A stretch of DNA of 64,000 nucleotides. It comes from Cyclina sinensis (lineage: Eukaryota > Mollusca > Bivalvia > Venerida > Veneridae). Positions 12,615 through 22,489 of the stretch are shown piece after piece. Made by a program: the position numbers and the translations under genes. The first letter of the stretch is position 1. Each line of letters starts with the position of its first letter. The stretch covers positions 21,648,461 to 21,712,460 of the forward strand of contig JAAONU010000001.1 of NCBI GenBank assembly GCA_012932295.1. Direction: 5' to 3'. A model generated the notes under the pieces. It worked only from the letters and a program-made list of their open reading frames with translations, had not been told where the DNA came from and did not search any database.

Positions 12615-13138
12615 TGTCAAACGTTGTACAGTGGGAAATTTACTAGCTAAGGTGAAAGTGTCTGAACAAGTAAATGTTATTCTGGACTTGCTACACTGCT
12701 GGACCTGCGGGGCTTCCTGGACTTGCTGCGCTTCCTGGACTTGTTAATCTTCTAGGACTTGCTGCACTGCTTGGAGATGCTGCGCTTCCTGGACTAGTTG
12801 CGCTGCTGGACTTGCTGCGCTTCCTCGACTTGCTGCGCTTCTTGGACTTGTTGCGCTGCTGGACTTGCTGCGTTTCTTCGACTTGCGGCGCTTTTTCGAC
12901 TTACAGCGCTTCCTTTGCTTGCTGTGCTTCTTAAACTTGTTGCGCTTCTTCGACTTACGGCGCTTCCTCGACTTGCTGCTCTTCCTAGACTTGTTACGCT
13001 TCTTCGACTTACGGCGCTTCCTCGGCTTGCTTCGCTACTTAGACTTACTCTACACTTGGAGACTGACTTTGCAAGAAGTGCAAAGTCTTGACAATTCTGA
13101 GAAAGTCTTTTTTCAGGAATAATTTTTTTTATCGTTTT
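12615..13138 (-). repeat. Downstream (3') LTR, truncated
   Basis: Shares its first part (plus-strand TGTCAAACGTTGTA... through the 18-bp array to 'gacaattctgagaaagtc') with the LTR at 16936-17818. Similarity stops at about 13138, where the start of RNase H begins at once. About 370 bp of this LTR, its U3 part in element orientation, is therefore missing together with the polypurine tract. Confidence 0.85.
12690..13050. repeat. 18-bp minisatellite inside the truncated LTR
   Basis: Units based on TTGCTGCGCTTCCTGGAC and its 9-bp halves are repeated about 20 times, with drift to 'cttcgacttacggcg' at the right. The same array occurs at 17030-17420 in the other LTR, so it was part of the LTR itself. 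The two arrays differ in unit order. Long ORFs on both strands are caused by the 18-bp period. Confidence 0.9.
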
Positions 13139-14033
13139 CTGAAGCATCTGTTTGTAAAATGAATGGCTTGTTGAAATTTAGTAGTCTCAGTATCGGTGTC
13201 CGTGTCAGTTTCTCTTTCAGGATGTTGAAGGCTCGAATAGCGGCAGGACTCCGTTTACTGCATTCGGTTGGCCCTTTTTGGTCAAATCTTTAAGTGGTGC
13301 TGCAGCTTCAGCAAACTTAGGAATGAACTTCCTGTAGTAGTCAGCTAGCCTGAGAAAGACCCTCACTTGTTTCTTTGTCTTAGGAACTTCAGCCTGTCTT
13401 ACTTGCTCTAACTTCTCTTCTTCCATCTGCACCACTCCATTTCCTACGGTACATCCAGTGAAACAGATGTTACTAAACCCGACAAGACATTTCGATGGTC
13501 GAATGGTAAGACCTGCTCTCCTTATTCTATCGAGGAGTATACGAAGTGTGTCTAAGTGTTCTTCTAATGTAATGTTATGTTCCAAAATATCGTCAACGTA
13601 ATTGTCTACATTACTGCAACCATCTAATAGCTTCCTAATTATCCTGTTAAACGTGGTTCCAGAATTCACCATACCAAATGGCATCTTCTTGAATCGGTAA
13701 CTCCCTTCGTTGGTCGAAAACGCTGTTAAATGGCAGGAATCTTTCGCTACAGGGATTTGTCCATAACCCTCAGCCAGATCTATCTTCGTAAAGAACTTGT
13801 CTTCAGTAAGCTTTGGTAATATGTCATCTATATTAGCCATGGGTTCGGTGTCAAACTTGGTTATAGCGTTCAACTTCCTGAAATCTACTCAAAACCTGTT
13901 GCTGCCATCTTTCTTCTTCACTATCACGATAGGAGAGTTGTAGTCTGAATTAGCCGATTCTGTAACACTGGCTTGCAGCATGTCTTCAACCACTGAGTCT
14001 ACATCTTTACGCTTTGCGTATGGAATTTGGTAC
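13138..14033 (-). pseudogene. Ty3/Gypsy-type reverse transcriptase and start of RNase H
   Basis: On the minus strand the domain runs from 'QIPYAKRKD' near 14033 through 'SPIVIVKKKDGSNRF', 'FFTKIDLAEGY', 'MPFGM' and the catalytic YVDD (13589-13600) to 'ADYYRKFIPKF' and 'PLKDLTKKG'. A TGA replaces the usual cysteine codon just after SNRF. After a frameshift near 13250 the RNase H opening 'AFNILKEKL' and 'PFILQTDAS' (13138-13200) is visible, then the sequence breaks into LTR. RT would copy the element's RNA into cDNA. It sits downstream of integrase, which is unusual for this superfamily. Confidence 0.88.
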
Positions 14034-15480
14034 ATTCCGAAATGTTAACATTTAGATATGTCTCTGATGTTTTGGTCTTTGGTAAATCTAGTAGATTCTC
14101 ATCATCTACAACTCCAGGTTGGCTTTCCATATCTGGCTCGATCACAGCAAGGCTTGCTGCTACCACGTCTTGCTGCCTCTCTTCATACTTCTTAAGTAGA
14201 TATATATGATATGTAGCGTTTCTACTGTCGACTTGAACATTGTAATCCATTCGATTTATTTTACTGGTTACTTCATAAGGTCCCTTCCACTGCAGAAGCA
14301 TTTTGTTTTTGTCCGTTGGAAGAAGGACTAATACTTTGTCGCCTACATTCAGAGACCGTCTTCGAGCCGTGTTATCGTAGTGGTGCTTTTGTGTTGCATA
14401 AGGCCTTGTTTAAGCTCCCTTTGGCTATCTTGCATGTCTCTTCTAAACACTGTTTTAGGTCTTACACATACTGATAAGTGTTATGTGTCTCTGGTATATC
14501 TTCTTCAGTCCACAGTTCTTTTAAAACTTGCATAGGTCCCCTCACTGTTCTACCATACAACAATTCGAATGGTGAAAACCCCGTGCTGGCTTGTGGAACA
14601 TCTCTATAAATAAAAACAAGACTGCAGCAAGGTATCTGTCCCAGTGTTTCTGTCTTTCCTGGCACATCTTCTTCAGCTTGCTCTTTAACACTCCATTTAT
14701 GCGTTCACACAATCCATTGCATTTCGGATTATAAGGTGTGGTGAAGAGTTGCTTTATCGAAATCAGTCGACTAACTTTTTTAATTAAATCAGAGGTAAAC
14801 TGGCTACCCCTTTCACTCAAAACTTCACTAGGAAAACCAACTCTTGCAAAGACATCTAAGAGTGCCTCACCAACTCTTTCTGTGTCTATCCTTGGTAAGG
14901 CAACTGTTTCCGGGTATCTTCTTGCATAATCTATTATGGTCAGTATGTATCTGTTCCCAGTGTCAGATATTGGCACTATTTGACCAACCATGTCAACAGC
15001 TATTCTGCGGAAAGGCTCTTCTATGATTGGCATCTCCCCTAGCGGTGATTTCGTTACTCTTCCTTTTGGTATGGTCTTCTGGCATATGTCACAAGAGCGG
15101 CAAAAGCGGGTAACATCTCCAGTCATTCCTGGCCAATAGAAACTCGATAGGATTCTATCCCCCGTCTTCCTTGCCGACAGATGCCCTCCAACGATGGACT
15201 CATGGGCAAGTTCCATCCTATTTTTCAAGGTCTTCGGTACCACAGTCTGTTTGATTTCCTGGTCCGGCACTCTTTTGTTTGGTTCAAATATCCTGTATGG
15301 GACTCCCTTTTGAACTGCGTATTTATATAAAGCACCACTCTTGGTCTCTCTTTGCACTCCCTCTGTAGCACTACTCCATTATTTGCTCAGGGATTCATCT
15401 TCTTTTTGCTTCTTCTTCAGTATCTTGATATCAATCTCTTTGCAAGAAGACTGGTACTCGTAGTGCATTAAGCAGTTGTT
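13999..15480 (-). pseudogene. Integrase of the GMR1-like element
   Basis: Integrase inserts the cDNA into the genome. The N-terminal zinc module H-H-C-C is intact: 'HESIVGGHL', then 'FYWPGM', then 'CRSCDIC'. The core has the first Asp in 'AVDMVG' and the Glu in 'NGLCERINGVLK'. The second catalytic Asp, usually in 'SDRGSQFTS', reads 'SERGSQFTS'. A frameshift near 14600 moves the reading to 'YRDVPQASTGFSPFELLYGR'. Further on, 'LNVGDKVLVLLP' and 'LLQWKGPYEV' form a GPY/F-type C-terminal module (about 14270-14350). A linker to about 13999 leads into the RT and seems to have lost residues near 14035. The upstream part (15357-15480) shows 'KEIDIKILKKKQKEDESLS', preceded by stops. Confidence 0.88.
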
Positions 15481-15489
15481 CTTCACGTT

Positions 15490-15810
15490 TTATTGTGCCC
15501 TTGTCAAAACAGCTGAAACAACTCTTGTGTTTTCTTCAACCCGGGCTGGATTTGGTTTGTCTAGCACGCCTGGTATATTTCCTAATACAAGGTCACAGAT
15601 AAGTGTATTTGGTATCATTGCCTCTATTTCACCTGCAAAATAAGGTGTGTCGATTTCGACCTTGGCAACAGGTACAACATTGGCTTGTCCATCAATTGTG
15701 ATCATAACGATCTGCTTTCCCAGGAGCTGGTTCTAATGTCTTCGTACAGCAGCCATTTCACAACCAGTTTCTCTTAAGACTTCACTGGCTTGTTACTGAC
15801 GAATCCTCGT
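15490..15810 (-). pseudogene. Retropepsin-like protease region of the GMR1-like element
   Basis: Reading from about 15800 downwards, a frame different from the upstream ORF contains 'LRETGCEMAAVRR' (core at 15760-15774), in the position of the LRDTGC active-site motif. The catalytic Asp is replaced by Glu. After an in-frame TAG come 'KQIVMITIDGQA', 'VPVAKVEIDTPYF' and 'DLVLGNIPGV', matching the flap and C-terminal part seen in proteases of this group. It would process Gag-Pol. The active-site change and stop make it non-functional. Confidence 0.72.
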
Positions 15811-15982
15811 CTAAGGTGTAAGTTTTGTTCCCTTTCAAGCATCTCGAGAGTACAACTCGCCGAAAATATAGGCAGCGAGTCTCCATTGGCAAGTTTCAAT
15901 TGTCCATCTTCCGTACATTTTTCAATGGACTCCAGCAATTTAATGTTTGTGCATGCAGCAGAAAGTTTTCTGTCAGTCTTCT

Positions 15983-16890
15983 GCATTCTATTGCAATATG
16001 GCTTTTTATATGATAGTTGAAACAAGTATTTTCCGTGTCTTCCAGTCATAGTCTTCTCTGGCTGGTAATGCTTTTACGGAGCTCGGCTGTGCCTTATCTT
16101 CACTATGTCGCTTCTGCATACTTGTTGTCTTACTGGAAGACATTCTTCCACCATGGGCCTCTTTGTACTGCTCTACTAATCTGGTGACTTGCTCCATCGA
16201 ACTCAGAGCTGTCTCTTTCAGAAATAATGATAATTCTAGGGAACAACTGATGAATTGCTCCCTTATCATTAGGTCACGTAGAGCTTCATACATACTTTCT
16301 ACACTCGCCATCTCTGTCCAACGAGTAAAGTATCTTCTTAGTCTGGTAGCATACTGGAATACAGTCTCTCCTTGGTCTGGCTTACTCGTCCGAAACTTGG
16401 TTCTAAAGCCGTCTTCAGTGAGCTGGTATCGCTTCAATACAGCAACTTTTATGGCTTTATAATCACTCGCATCAGATGGAGACATGCTCGTGTAGACCTC
16501 TAAGCCCTTTCCAGTAAATAACAAACTCAGACTCACCGCCCAAGTATCTTCGCTCCAATTCTGGGTTCTTGCAAACCTCTCAAACATTTCAATATAGGCA
16601 TCCATATCATCTTGCTTCTCATCAAACTTGGGGAACTTCGGCCGTAATGCCTTGCTACTAGTACTAGTCTCACTTGAAACGCTACTTGCCCGAAGTCTCT
16701 CTATCTCTAGCTCCCACTCTTTCATCTGTAGCTGGAACTCTATTTCCAACTCTCTTCTTTCATCTTCTCTTCTTTGTAGTCTTTCCTCTCGCGCTAATAC
16801 CTCTGCTTCTTTGTTTCGTATGAATAGCTCTAGGTCTTGTCCCGTCAGACCAAATCTCTCACCTATTCGAAACCACTCCTCGTAATTCAT
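15983..16890 (-). pseudogene. Gag of the GMR1-like element
   Basis: Gag forms the particle that packages the RNA. The likely start is the ATG at 16890 ('MNYEEWFRIGERFG'). The open frame continues further upstream through the primer site but without an ATG. A charged helical segment with 'REERLQRREDERRELEIEF' comes first, then the capsid-like core: 'PKFDEKQDDMDAYIEMFERF', 'LSLLFTGKGLEVY', 'ALRDLMIREQFI', 'VTRLVEQYKEA'. The frame ends at 16006, but a frameshift just before it leads to a CX2CX4HX4C-type knuckle at 15983-16024 in which the second Cys is Tyr (C-F-N-Y). SCAN-like gag organisation is an inference. Confidence 0.82.
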
Positions 16891-16915
16891 GTTGCTTCCA
16901 GACCTTCTTGTAGTG

Positions 16916-16933
16916 ATCCCTAACGAGCCCCCA
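16916..16933 (-). promoter_or_regulatory. Primer-binding site resembling tRNA-Pro
   Basis: On the minus strand, two bases after the LTR end (...TTGACA-AC), the sequence TGGGGGCTCGTTAGGGAT matches 16 of 18 positions of the classical tRNA-Pro primer site. This fixes the LTR boundary and the element's orientation. Confidence 0.8.
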
Positions 16934-17029
16934 GTTGTCAAACGTTGTATAGTGGGAAGTTTACTAGCTAAGATGACAATGTCTGAACTAGTTAATATTA
17001 TTCTGGATTAATGCAACAAGACTTGCTGC

Positions 17030-17420
17030 GATGCTTGACTTGCTACACTGCTGGACCTGCGGAGCTTCCTGGATTTGCTGCATTTCTAAGACTTGCTGCG
17101 CTTCCTGGACTTGCTACGCTTCTTGGAATTGCTGCACTGCTTGGAGATGCTGCGCTTCCTGGACTTGCTGCGCTTCCTGGACTTGTTGCGCTGCTAGACT
17201 TGCTGCGCTTCCTCGACTTGCTGCGCTTCCTGGCCTTGCTGCGCTTCCTGGACTTGTTACGCTGCTGGACTTGCTGCGCTTCCTCGACTTGCTGCGCTTC
17301 CTGGACTTGTTGCGCCGCTGGACTTGCTGCGCTTCTTCGACTTACGGCGCTTCCTCGACTTGCTGCTCTTCTTCGACCTACGGCGCTTCCTCGGCTTGCT
17401 TCGCTACTTAGACTTACTCC
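17030..17420. repeat. 18-bp minisatellite inside the complete LTR
   Basis: Repeats of TTGCTGCGCTTCCTGGAC and variants, about 21 units, homologous to the array at 12690-13050 but with a different internal order. It gives rise to 126-160-codon ORFs on both strands that are not genes. Confidence 0.9.
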
Positions 17421-17596
17421 ACACTTGGAGACTGACTTTTCAAGAAGTGCAAAGACTTGACAATTCTGAGAAAGTCCTTTTTCGGGGATAACTTTTTTAT
17501 GTTTTCCCAATATTCTATCACCGAACATCAGGTTTCTTTATTTTTCACACAAAATATTTATAGCAACAGCAAGAACCAGATAGAGAACAATTAACG

Positions 17597-17604
17597 TGAC
17601 GTCA
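17597..17604. promoter_or_regulatory. CRE-like palindrome TGACGTCA in the U3 part of the LTR
   Basis: GTGACGTCAC at 17596-17605 contains the full CRE palindrome, and a second half-like site 'GCGACGTCAA' lies about 17 bp further on. Position in U3 suggests a CREB/ATF-type control site for the element. The role is inferred. Confidence 0.4.
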
Positions 17605-18024
17605 CAATACAAGCGACGTCAAAGTAAAGTGAAATATAAGTGTGTTTCTTTTAACGTACAAAAATATGTATATCTTAAGTCTGGAAAGTCATATCGACAT
17701 AAAATAAACTGCAAATGAAAGCTTAATTACATATCTAATAACAAAGTAGGTTAAATCGAATCAAGTTCTTGCTGTTGAAACAAAACAAATAAAATACATA
17801 AAAAACATATTCTTGACAAATGTATAATAGTGATTCCTCGTGTATAGTGAGAGTTTGAGATCAGAGACGTGGTTAATACAACGATGGATAATAGTATTCA
17901 TTAGATATATAGGGTTGTTTGCCTGGCTCTTGATAATTATGTTTGTTTACCAATTGTACATTTCAACATATTTTGAACTGATAAAATAGTGATATCCTAC
18001 AATTGACTTCTCGTGTTAGCTATA

Positions 18025-18135
18025 TATGGTGTATGTTTTAAGCGAAAAACGAAACCAACCAAAAAAGATAAAACATATTGACCTCAGGGAGCTGTGGTTT
18101 TCTAGTAACCACATTCAAATTTTTTTTTCAGTTAA
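18025..18135. repeat. Direct repeat outside the LTR element, right copy
   Basis: Partner of 12404-12520, same orientation, sharing 'atggtgtatgttttaagcg', 'gagctgtggttttctagtaa' and the T-rich tract ending in CAG. It starts about 200 bp after the target duplication. Confidence 0.8.
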
Positions 18136-18527
18136 TTTATATTTTACTTTAGTTTTTAATGTATATATCGCCTTGGAAGAGTGCTGAAGCTTTATAAATG
18201 ATTAACAAAAACGCATAATTATTAGATAGATTAATTAGAAATAATAGACACGTTTAACAATAAATAAATATTATTAACACAAAAATTAAAATACCTAGCC
18301 ATTTAGTGAAAATAAAATGAGATCAGACATTGTGCATTATCGGAACTGAGTAGGAAAATAATCTTGCAGTAAGAAAATAGTTTTTTTAATCAAACAGTAG
18401 TGTAAAAATACAGACGGACAGCCACCAAAGTAAATGTATAAGAATTGTTGATCGAGCAGTGTGTTGTATTGTATGTTACAAATTTCAATAAATGAGTGCT
18501 CTTATAAAAGTGCTCTTATTATATCCC
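18136..18527. other. Unassigned AT-rich DNA
   Basis: No feature recognised. Confidence 0.5.
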
Positions 18528-18925
18528 CGCCACACTTTGTTTGGGGGGTTTGAAGGAGTAATCTTACGGTTGATCAGTGGGCGGCCAGTCGGTCGGTCCG
18601 TTGAAAAAATATTGTCACGCAAACTATTTTTACCGATTTGAACTTTGTGTGTGGGGTCTAAAGGAGTCATCTTATAGTCGGTCGGTTGGTCCGTTCAATA
18701 AATCTTGTGACAAACTTCTTCCACATTTTAAGACCTTGTGTGCATGTTCAACATACGTATATGTGTACGTGTACTAGTATGTGATGTGTTTTTTCATATA
18801 GGCTAATGCACGCCCTACGGTTTTACGATCTGCCATGCAAAATATTGTGACACGAACTACATCCACATTTCTAGGTCTGTAGTTTTGAAACTTGGTGTGC
18901 AAGATCGATCATTCAATAAGTGTAG
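18528..18925. repeat. Degenerate ~110-120-bp tandem repeat with GTCGGTCGGT motif
   Basis: Successive blocks share 'actttgtgtg', 'gggtctaaaggagtcatctta', 'gtcggtcggt(t/c)ggtccgttca', 'atattgtgac' and 'caaac(t)tcttccacat'. At least three diverged units can be followed. This type of block is common in molluscan intergenic DNA (general knowledge). Confidence 0.6.
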
Positions 18926-20455
18926 ATGTGCATGACACGTTCTATATTTTCCCTTTTCCTCTGACAAGTGGGTATTGCCTGGAGTATTAATCACATTCAG
19001 TGACAGTTCAAGTAAAGATGAAATCCAAATTTCGTGTCTATAAATCTTATGAGTATTTGTTAAAATCTACTACAAGAGAAAAAAAGCAAGTAGTGAAACT
19101 TCTCTTGTTTAATGACAAAAGACAGCGGCGACTGAATGACACAGATCAATTTTAGTGTTTTTCTTATTTTTCTATTTTTTTATTTATAATTGTTTACTTC
19201 AATTCTGTAGACGGTAGCGAAATCTATTTAATTTAAACTTATCACGTTAAGGCATCAAATGACGCCTATGTACAGCGGCAGTGGTAAAGCAGATAAGAGT
19301 AGGTAAGTTATTACAATTTCAATGGTTTATGCCCAAGGTTTTTCGAAATTATTGATCTACAATGGTATGACTTTTGTAAGTAGTTTTCGAGCTAACGCGT
19401 CAACTGGCTATTTGCAGAATAATGCTGAGAGCTTATTATTCTTTAACTGTAAACCCAACATGAAATTAAAACAGAGACTATGTAATGGTTGACTAGTTAC
19501 TTTGAAAACTATACAATCCATTGAAATACAGCAAGTATGAAACTATCTAGCAAGTAAAGGTCTATACATATATATATAAAATGTCAGTGTTTTTAACTTT
19601 TTATATGTTAAAAAACTTGTATGTTTATCATATTTTAAGTAAAGGGAAGAGATGTCCCAAAGCAAACAACTTAAAAGCAGAAAAAAGATAAGCAACTGGA
19701 TAGACCACAACTAAAGCATTGGATTTGCTACGCATTTCTCATAGGTTGAATTTTTATCATAAATGGTTATAAAAACTTCATGTCATTAGCAGTCAAAAAA
19801 AAGACAGACTGAGTCTTCGCTGAATACGGACCATTTAAGGGTAATTGGCGATGACAAATCAAAACGCCAAACAAGCGATACTATCTGTTTGAATTTATTT
19901 ATCGTCGGTACAAATTGCCCATATGACAGACGCTCCCAGCAGCTATCAGTTATTTTACGTTTTAGTGGGATAGTGCAAGAAACCGAAAACAATCTATAAC
20001 AGAGACATTCTTGGTTCTTTTCCAAGTTCAGTGTATAAGAAAAACCTGAAAAATACATATCAGGAAAAAAACACAGTCAAAAAACACAATATATACATCA
20101 AATCTCCATAAAAAAACTGAAAACAATCTGTTTAGAAGGTTACGTTACAAAATAATGTCGGTTAATGACATTCTCTACGTGACATACTGTATTTTGACAC
20201 CCATTTGCAGAACCTCAGATTAAACGCAAGTTATACAGATGTGTTATATGAGAAGTAACTTCAAAAATGTTTAAATGTTGTTTTCCTGTTTGAATTCAAG
20301 GTTGTTCATTTTATTAGCGTTCGTGACAGTAAAGTTATAAACTTATAATATGCATAATATATATTTTGCTTTCTTCTTATGTTTTACTTATGTATTACAA
20401 CCTTGGTCCTTACAATGAAACTATACTTAATCAAGCTGAATAAAACGTTAGAAAT
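18926..20455. other. Unassigned AT-rich DNA
   Basis: No supported gene. Short ORFs lack recognisable motifs. Confidence 0.5.
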
Positions 20456-20502
20456 AAAAAATAAATAAATATATAAATAAATAAATATATAAATAAATAA
20501 AA
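20456..20502. repeat. (TAAA)n/(TATA) microsatellite
   Basis: Interrupted TAAA repeats with regularly placed TATA, giving a 16-bp higher-order pattern (TAAATAAATAAATATA). Confidence 0.9.
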
Positions 20503-22014
20503 GGAAATACAAGGAAACACACAATTGTGTTAAATGGAAAAATTCCTTTAAAGATCAATCATAGTTATGTATTTTTTGCATAATATACTGAAATACATTC
20601 ATTTTCCAATTTCTTTAAACATAATATTAGGTGTGAGGCTTAAAGACATCCATTTGAATCAAGAGAATACGTCAAAGCACAGCTTCATCTTAACGCTTCA
20701 TAATTAACATCAGTTAAAACTTCAAATAATTCCAAGTCCTTTTTTTCCAAATACATTTTTGCTCTTATGTAAGTCTTACTATTAACTGAAGTACGTGTCT
20801 GGTTACTTCCAAAACGTGGAATTTTAAAAGCAAACCCAGAAGCGTTTGTTCAATCAAAGAAATCTTCATTTTTGCAAAACAATTTTTTTTTTCAAAATTT
20901 TAAATCCCTAGATCATTCATCAGCTCAAAAGACAAAACACTCTGGAAAGTATGAACTTTTATGTCCTAAGAAAGATCTTTTGGATAATTGGATCATTTAC
21001 TCCTTGGAACAATTACCGTGCGATACCTCAACCAAACGATTTGAGCTCTACGAGATTCATTCAGATCCCATGTTTACATTCATTAAAATAATGTTAAAAT
21101 GTAGGGGTATTATTCTAAATTGTTAAATGGATTTAGGAATCTTCTGATCATACAATGGAAATGAAATGATTGACATTAATAAGGCGGTTTTTGTTTTTAT
21201 TATATACTTTCTAAAATACACGCAAATCTAGAAGCGCGAATACGCTTTGACAGATAGAAAAATCCGTATTATGTAAGTGTCAAATACGGTACCATATATG
21301 GAAGTGCCGGACTATTTTTCTTGGTTGGCTCCCATCCTTGTTGCGCGTGACGTAGTATTGGGAAGCGGGAACCGATACTACAGGGACCTTGCGGGCAATC
21401 CATTTCTATTTTTAGTAACGAAACCCCCCGTCAAAAATATAAACAAACATAATTTAACGAGTTTTATTGAATTCTATTACAATTTTTTAACATAAAAAAT
21501 CCATAAATTTTACCCTTCTATCAAAATCTTATCTTATCTCAGAATCTCATGAATACACATGAATACACACAAATAACGTCCTACTTAATAGAGAATTCTC
21601 GTGATTTTAACTGTGTCATCTGCAAGTGTAACGGGTGACATTTCTCTTCCACCTCCCAAACGCCGTAGGATTATTTTAATAATTGAATCTGACAGTGAAA
21701 GTGAATAATTTGTATATATTTGAACGAACAATCCAATTGAAGTATTAAATTCTTCTTAGCTAAATACTGTTTATCTTTCCAACAATCGTTGACATTTATG
21801 ATGTGTGTTCCCCATGATGGCGGGAATTTAAAATGATTTTTTTTCCAGTTGATAGACTGAATTTGTAGGCGTGGCTTCTTTTTGCAAAGCTGATGTATTC
21901 ACCCGCTATTCATCATTCTATTTTTCAATGATATTTTTGTTTGTGAAATAAAACTTCAGTAAATTGAATCATTTTGTTTTTTTGTTGTCTAAAATTTATA
22001 GGTATATAATACAA
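20503..22014. other. Unassigned AT-rich DNA
   Basis: ORFs of 72-84 codons at 20872-21126 and 21277-21495 have no recognisable domain or promoter and are not called as genes. Nothing else seen. Confidence 0.5.
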
Positions 22015-22110
22015 GGAATATTATGTTGTAGTAAATGTCTGAGACCTTGTATTTTGCTACTCGCAGCGTGGGAAAATACAAGGTCTCAGATAGCTACTAC
22101 ATAATATTCC
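22015..22110. repeat. Hairpin-forming inverted repeat, ~40-bp arms
   Basis: Left arm 22015-22055 (GGAATATTATGTTGTAGTAA..., then TCTGAGACCTTGTATTTT) is matched by the reverse complement of 22072-22110 with a few mismatches. The 16-bp loop is GC-richer. It could be a MITE or foldback remnant. Confidence 0.85.
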
Positions 22111-22401
22111 CTATTTACCTTTTGGTTTAAATACGGAAACAATCCTTTCAAAAAGATTAAAATCAGGATGGCTATTATATACCCTTTGAGACGCTTATTT
22201 AAACATCTGTTACGACAGCATTCTAATTAACTTCACCTATACCATCACCCTGGAGATGATTGGATAACGTTGTCATGATTGCATGTGCTTGCGTTTTCTA
22301 CTGGTCTGTTTGTGATGCAGTACATTAACATCGTTTCTATGAATATATGGGGACAAAATTACCCTCCCCCATCACTCCCCCACCCCCCAAAAAAAAAAAA
22401 A

Positions 22402-22403
<2 letters not shown>

Positions 22404-22483
<80 letters not shown>
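22404..22483. repeat. (AT)n(GA)n compound microsatellite
   Basis: About 38 bp of AT repeats followed by about 41 bp of GA repeats, after a poly-C and poly-A run. ORFs on both strands here are artefacts. Confidence 0.98.

Positions 22484-22489
<6 letters not shown>

Larger units (their letters stand above)
16936..17818 (-). repeat. Upstream (5') LTR, complete, 883 bp
   Basis: Begins, in plus orientation, TGTCAAACGTTG and ends ATTCTTGACA, giving 6-bp terminal inverted repeats TGTCAA/TTGACA. The AATGT target duplication follows. It contains the 18-bp array (17030-17420) and an AT-rich part (17520-17818) that is absent from the truncated partner LTR. On the minus strand that AT-rich part is U3, where the promoter should lie. 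Confidence 0.85.
12610..17823 (-). mobile_element. Ty3/Gypsy-type LTR retrotransposon with GMR1-like pol order, decayed
   Basis: A complete insertion bounded by the 5-bp target duplication AATGT (12610-12614 and 17819-17823). LTR ends are TGTCAA...TTGACA. Read on the minus strand the order is: LTR (16936-17818), tRNA-Pro-like primer site, gag, zinc knuckle, retropepsin, integrase with GPY/F-type module, reverse transcriptase, start of RNase H, truncated LTR. Integrase before RT is the Copia order, yet the RT and integrase sequences are of Ty3/Gypsy type. That combination is known from the GMR1 clade. The copy carries frameshifts, nonsense codons and a deletion that removed most of RNase H, the polypurine tract and part of the downstream LTR. 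It cannot be autonomous. Confidence 0.9.

Noticed and set aside
12674..13147. Leu/Cys-rich and Ser/Ala-rich ORFs on both strands (also 17011-17528)
   Set aside because: Artefacts of the 18-bp LTR minisatellite, which keeps frames open on both strands.
20872..21495. Two 72-84-codon ORFs that could be small genes
   Set aside because: No domain, no splice context, AT-driven composition; cannot be supported.
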